NCBI RefSeq assembly: GCF_000013645.1
Contig: NC_007952.1
Span: forward strand, 3,286,001-3,350,000
DNA from: Paraburkholderia xenovorans LB400
GTDB lineage: Bacteria > Pseudomonadota > Gammaproteobacteria > Burkholderiales > Burkholderiaceae
Length of the DNA: 64,000 nt
Reading direction: 5' to 3'
Position numbers and translations under genes: made by a program. The notes beneath the pieces were generated by a model that saw only the letters and a program-made list of their open reading frames with translations, was not told the DNA's origin and searched no databases. The first letter of the stretch is position 1. Each line of letters opens with the position of its first letter. This document shows, piece after piece, positions 61,995-64,000 of the stretch.

Positions 61995-63259
61995 CGGCGT
62001 TCCATCGGTTCATTCAGCAGCGTATCCGCGGCCTTCTGGCCTGAGCGGATCGCGCCTTCAATCGTCGCGGGCAGGCCGGTGGCCGTCCAGTCGCCCGCGA
62101 GCATCAGGTTTTTCCAGCGAGTGCGCGTGCCGGGCCGCAGCGTTTCCTGATCCGGCAGCGCGGCGAAGGTCGCGCGCTTTTCCACGACGACTTGCCACGC
62201 CGGCATGGGCGTGGCAGGCAGGTTGGCCGCCTGCGCCACTTCGGCCCAGACAGTGGCCGCGAGCGCTTCGTGCGGCGTGTCGAGCAGCCGCTCGGCGCCG
62301 TTCAAGGTCACAGACAGGCGCCCGTCGAAGGCGAACAGCCATTCGGCCGTGCCGTTGAGCAGCCCGGTGACCGGCGGCAAACCAAACGGCGGATCGATCG
62401 CGAAATGCACGTTGACGCTCGCCGCGAAGCGCGCTGGTACGCGCACACCGGGCACGAGTGTCTGTGCGGTCTCCGGCGGCACCGCGAGGATCACGGCGTG
62501 ACCCGCTTCGAGCGCGATGCTTTCGCCGGCAAACCGCAGCGCCTGCGCACGGGCGTTGTTGGCGGCGAATATCACTTCTTCCAGGCGCGAACCCAACCTG
62601 ATCGCCGCGCCGCCATGCTGCAGCAGCCGCAACGCCGGATCCACGAACGCGCTGCCGAGACCATTGCGCGCGACCAGCGGCCGGCACGCGAGGCCGCCGG
62701 CCATCACCGTCTGCCGCACGATGGCGCCCGTCAGTTCCGCCGACGCTTCACGTGGTTCGACGTTCAGCAGCGCGTGAAACAGCGGCCGCAGCAGGCGGTC
62801 CCACAACGGACCGTTGCAGCGCATGGTCTGCGCGACGCTGCGTCCGGGTTTGGCGAACAGTAGCGGCACGAGCGCCAGATAATCGCCCGGCCCGGTGTTC
62901 GGCACGCGCGCGTTCGGATCGAAGATCCACCAGGGCAGGTGTCCCGGCGACAGGCGCACGGTCCAGCGCGCTCGCGTGGCGAGGTCCACGAACGGATATT
63001 CGGGCTGCGCCGGTCCGGTCAGTTCGTCGGCGGCGCCGATCGCTCGCGTGTAGTTGAGCGTCGCGACATTGCCCGCGAGGACCATGTGATTGCCGCTGTC
63101 GAGCGTCGCGCCCAGCCTCGCGTCGTAATACGAACGGCAGCGGCCGCCCGCCTGGGCAGCGGCTTCATGCAGCACGACATGCGCGCCGCGCCGCTGCAAC
63201 TGCACTGCGGCGGCCAGGCCGGCAAGGCCCGCGCCGACCACATGTACGAGCTTTTGCAT
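61991..63259 (-). CDS. hpnE: Hydroxysqualene dehydroxylase HpnE
   Basis: 422 residues from ATG 63259 (MQKLVHVVGAGLAGLAAAVQ). FAD-binding Rossmann G-x-G-x2-G, then GGRCRSYYD and LDSGNHMVLAG of the amine-oxidase/phytoene-desaturase type, and a C-terminal NLMLAGDWTATGLPATIEGA FAD site. It reduces hydroxysqualene to squalene. Four bases after hpnD, 4-nt overlap with shc. The frame to 63475 lies inside hpnD. Confidence 0.94.
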   Translation of the reverse strand: MQKLVHVVGAGLAGLAAAVQLQRRGAHVVLHEAAAQAGGRCRSYYDARLGATLDSGNHMVLAGNVATLNYTRAIGAADELTGPAQPEYPFVDLATRARWTVRLSPGHLPWWIFDPNARVPNTGPGDYLALVPLLFAKPGRSVAQTMRCNGPLWDRLLRPLFHALLNVEPREASAELTGAIVRQTVMAGGLACRPLVARNGLGSAFVDPALRLLQHGGAAIRLGSRLEEVIFAANNARAQALRFAGESIALEAGHAVILAVPPETAQTLVPGVRVPARFAASVNVHFAIDPPFGLPPVTGLLNGTAEWLFAFDGRLSVTLNGAERLLDTPHEALAATVWAEVAQAANLPATPMPAWQVVVEKRATFAALPDQETLRPGTRTRWKNLMLAGDWTATGLPATIEGAIRSGQKAADTLLNEPMERR

Positions 63260-63263
63260 CAGC

Positions 63264-64000
63264 TCAGAAGAACGCGTAACGCGCGACGATCCACAGCATG
63301 CGCAGCTTCGGCTTGCGGACCTTGGTGCGCGGAATGTCGAAGCCGCGCTCCAGCGTCCGTTCGAGCAGCACGCGATACACGCCCGACATGATGCGCGGCG
63401 CCCGCACCTGGCTGCGCGGCTCGCGGTCCATGATTGCGTCGGACGCGGCAAAGTGTTGCCTGGCCCGCTCGGCAAGCGTGGCGCACACGCGCGGCAGCGA
63501 GGGGTCGTCAGCGATCTGCGTGGGGCTCGTCACCGCAATGCCTTCGCGCGCGAGCAGTTCGTGCGGCAGATAGCAGCGGTTGATGCCGGCGTCTTCGTCG
63601 ATATCGCGCAGGATGTTGGTGAGCTGCAGCGCGCGGCCCAGATGGTGCGCAAGCAGCCGGCCAGGCTCGTCCTGCATCCCGAATATCCTCACCGACAGAC
63701 GGCCCGCCGCACTCGCGACGCGGTCGCAATAGAGGTCGAGCGTGGCTTCGTCGGGCGCGCAGATGTCGGCGGCGGCGTCCATCGCCATGCCGTCGATCAT
63801 TGCGTGAAAATCTTCGCGTTGCAGATGAAACGTATGAATGTGCCGCGTCAGCGCGCGCAACGACGTGCGCGGCGCACCGGCGTAGCACGCGTCGATATCG
63901 GCACGCCAGCGTTCGAGCGCGGCGGCGCGCTCGGCGCGCGGCATGTCGCTGTCGGCGATATCGTCGACGGCGCGGCAGAAAGCGTAGACCTGATACATCG
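63264..64000 (-). CDS. hpnD: Presqualene diphosphate synthase HpnD (5' end outside window)
   Basis: About 245 residues; the first few tens lie beyond the right edge. Squalene/phytoene synthase motifs: VYAFCRAVDDIADSDMPRAE (first Asp-rich motif), ALQLTNILRDIDEDAGINRC then YLPHELLAREGI (second). It condenses two farnesyl diphosphates to presqualene diphosphate. First visible gene of the hpnD-hpnE-shc-hpnG operon. Confidence 0.93.
   Translation of the reverse strand, partial: MYQVYAFCRAVDDIADSDMPRAERAAALERWRADIDACYAGAPRTSLRALTRHIHTFHLQREDFHAMIDGMAMDAAADICAPDEATLDLYCDRVASAAGRLSVRIFGMQDEPGRLLAHHLGRALQLTNILRDIDEDAGINRCYLPHELLAREGIAVTSPTQIADDPSLPRVCATLAERARQHFAASDAIMDREPRSQVRAPRIMSGVYRVLLERTLERGFDIPRTKVRKPKLRMLWIVARYAFF

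Noticed and set aside
1..64000. CRISPR arrays, tRNA and rRNA genes
   Set aside because: No regularly spaced repeats and no tRNA-like or rRNA-like sequence were noticed; a tRNA-based attachment site for the island is therefore not supported, but a dedicated tRNA scan was not possible.

Overview
The window looks like a chromosome of a betaproteobacterium of the Burkholderiales, most likely Paraburkholderia or a close relative. The evidence is the Burkholderia-type trimeric porins, the gene order of the hopanoid cluster (hpnA, hpnB-hpnC, ispH-hpnH, hpnM, hpnN-vacJ, hpnG-shc-hpnE-hpnD), high GC and dense short-spaced operons. It divides into two parts that meet near position 40,340: a mosaic accessory part (1-40.3 kb) and a compact, GC-rich part of core genes (40.3-64 kb).

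Accessory part. 1-4.2 kb is the end of a catabolic operon: a 3-hydroxyisobutyrate-dehydrogenase-like enzyme, a CoxG-like protein, a porin, a NIPSNAP protein and an M20 amidohydrolase. 4.2-5.8 kb holds only decayed genes (a WD40 protein and an alpha/beta-hydrolase). 5.8-12.6 kb is a five-gene dipeptide-type ABC importer and a second porin. 12.6-18.4 kb has a DUF3088-like gene, a PepSY membrane protein, histidine ammonia-lyase, a phthalate-dioxygenase-type reductase and a divergent GlxA-type regulator. A roughly 43-bp motif is shared by the GlxA and PepSY upstream regions. 19-23 kb has a PAP2 phosphatase, an MFS transporter and a chromate transporter gene broken by an internal deletion, two frameshifts and an IS30-family element. 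23.2-24.9 kb is a dmeR-dmeF metal efflux pair with a visible operator. 24.9-29.9 kb is gene-poor, with a frameshifted antitoxin-like gene, a lipoprotein, an XRE regulator and an AbiEi antitoxin without its toxin. 29.9-34.1 kb is an IclR-controlled catabolic cluster (MFS, RidA, VOC, divergent alpha/beta-hydrolase) with matching TTGAT-N5-ATCAA palindromes at both ends.

34.9-40.3 kb is the most remarkable segment: three translationally coupled genes coding for a 462-residue tyrosine recombinase, a 1018-residue protein with a second recombinase-like catalytic core and a Cys-rich tail, and a 231-residue partner. I read this as a gamma-mobile-trio (GmtY-GmtZ-GmtX) module in a betaproteobacterium. 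Just after it lies a nested inverted-repeat structure (40,121-40,249). About 90 bp further on, a DNA/RNA non-specific endonuclease gene begins abruptly inside its catalytic DRGH motif. The simplest reading is that the trio marks the right end of an integrated island that split this nuclease gene. The left end and the missing nuclease N-terminus are not in the window.

Core part. 40.3-48 kb has the nuclease remnant with its small partner gene, two small unknowns, a DapA-family lyase, a lytic transglycosylase, a Crp/Fnr regulator, a DUF962 membrane protein, RarD, EgtD and acylphosphatase. 48.3-64 kb is almost entirely hopanoid biosynthesis and transport. HpnD, HpnC and HpnE make squalene from farnesyl diphosphate, Shc cyclises it to hopene, HpnH and HpnG build the C35 side chain, and HpnM, HpnN and a VacJ/MlaA lipoprotein are probably for lipid trafficking to the outer membrane. 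IspH supplies the isoprenoid precursors. No tRNA, rRNA or CRISPR array was seen.
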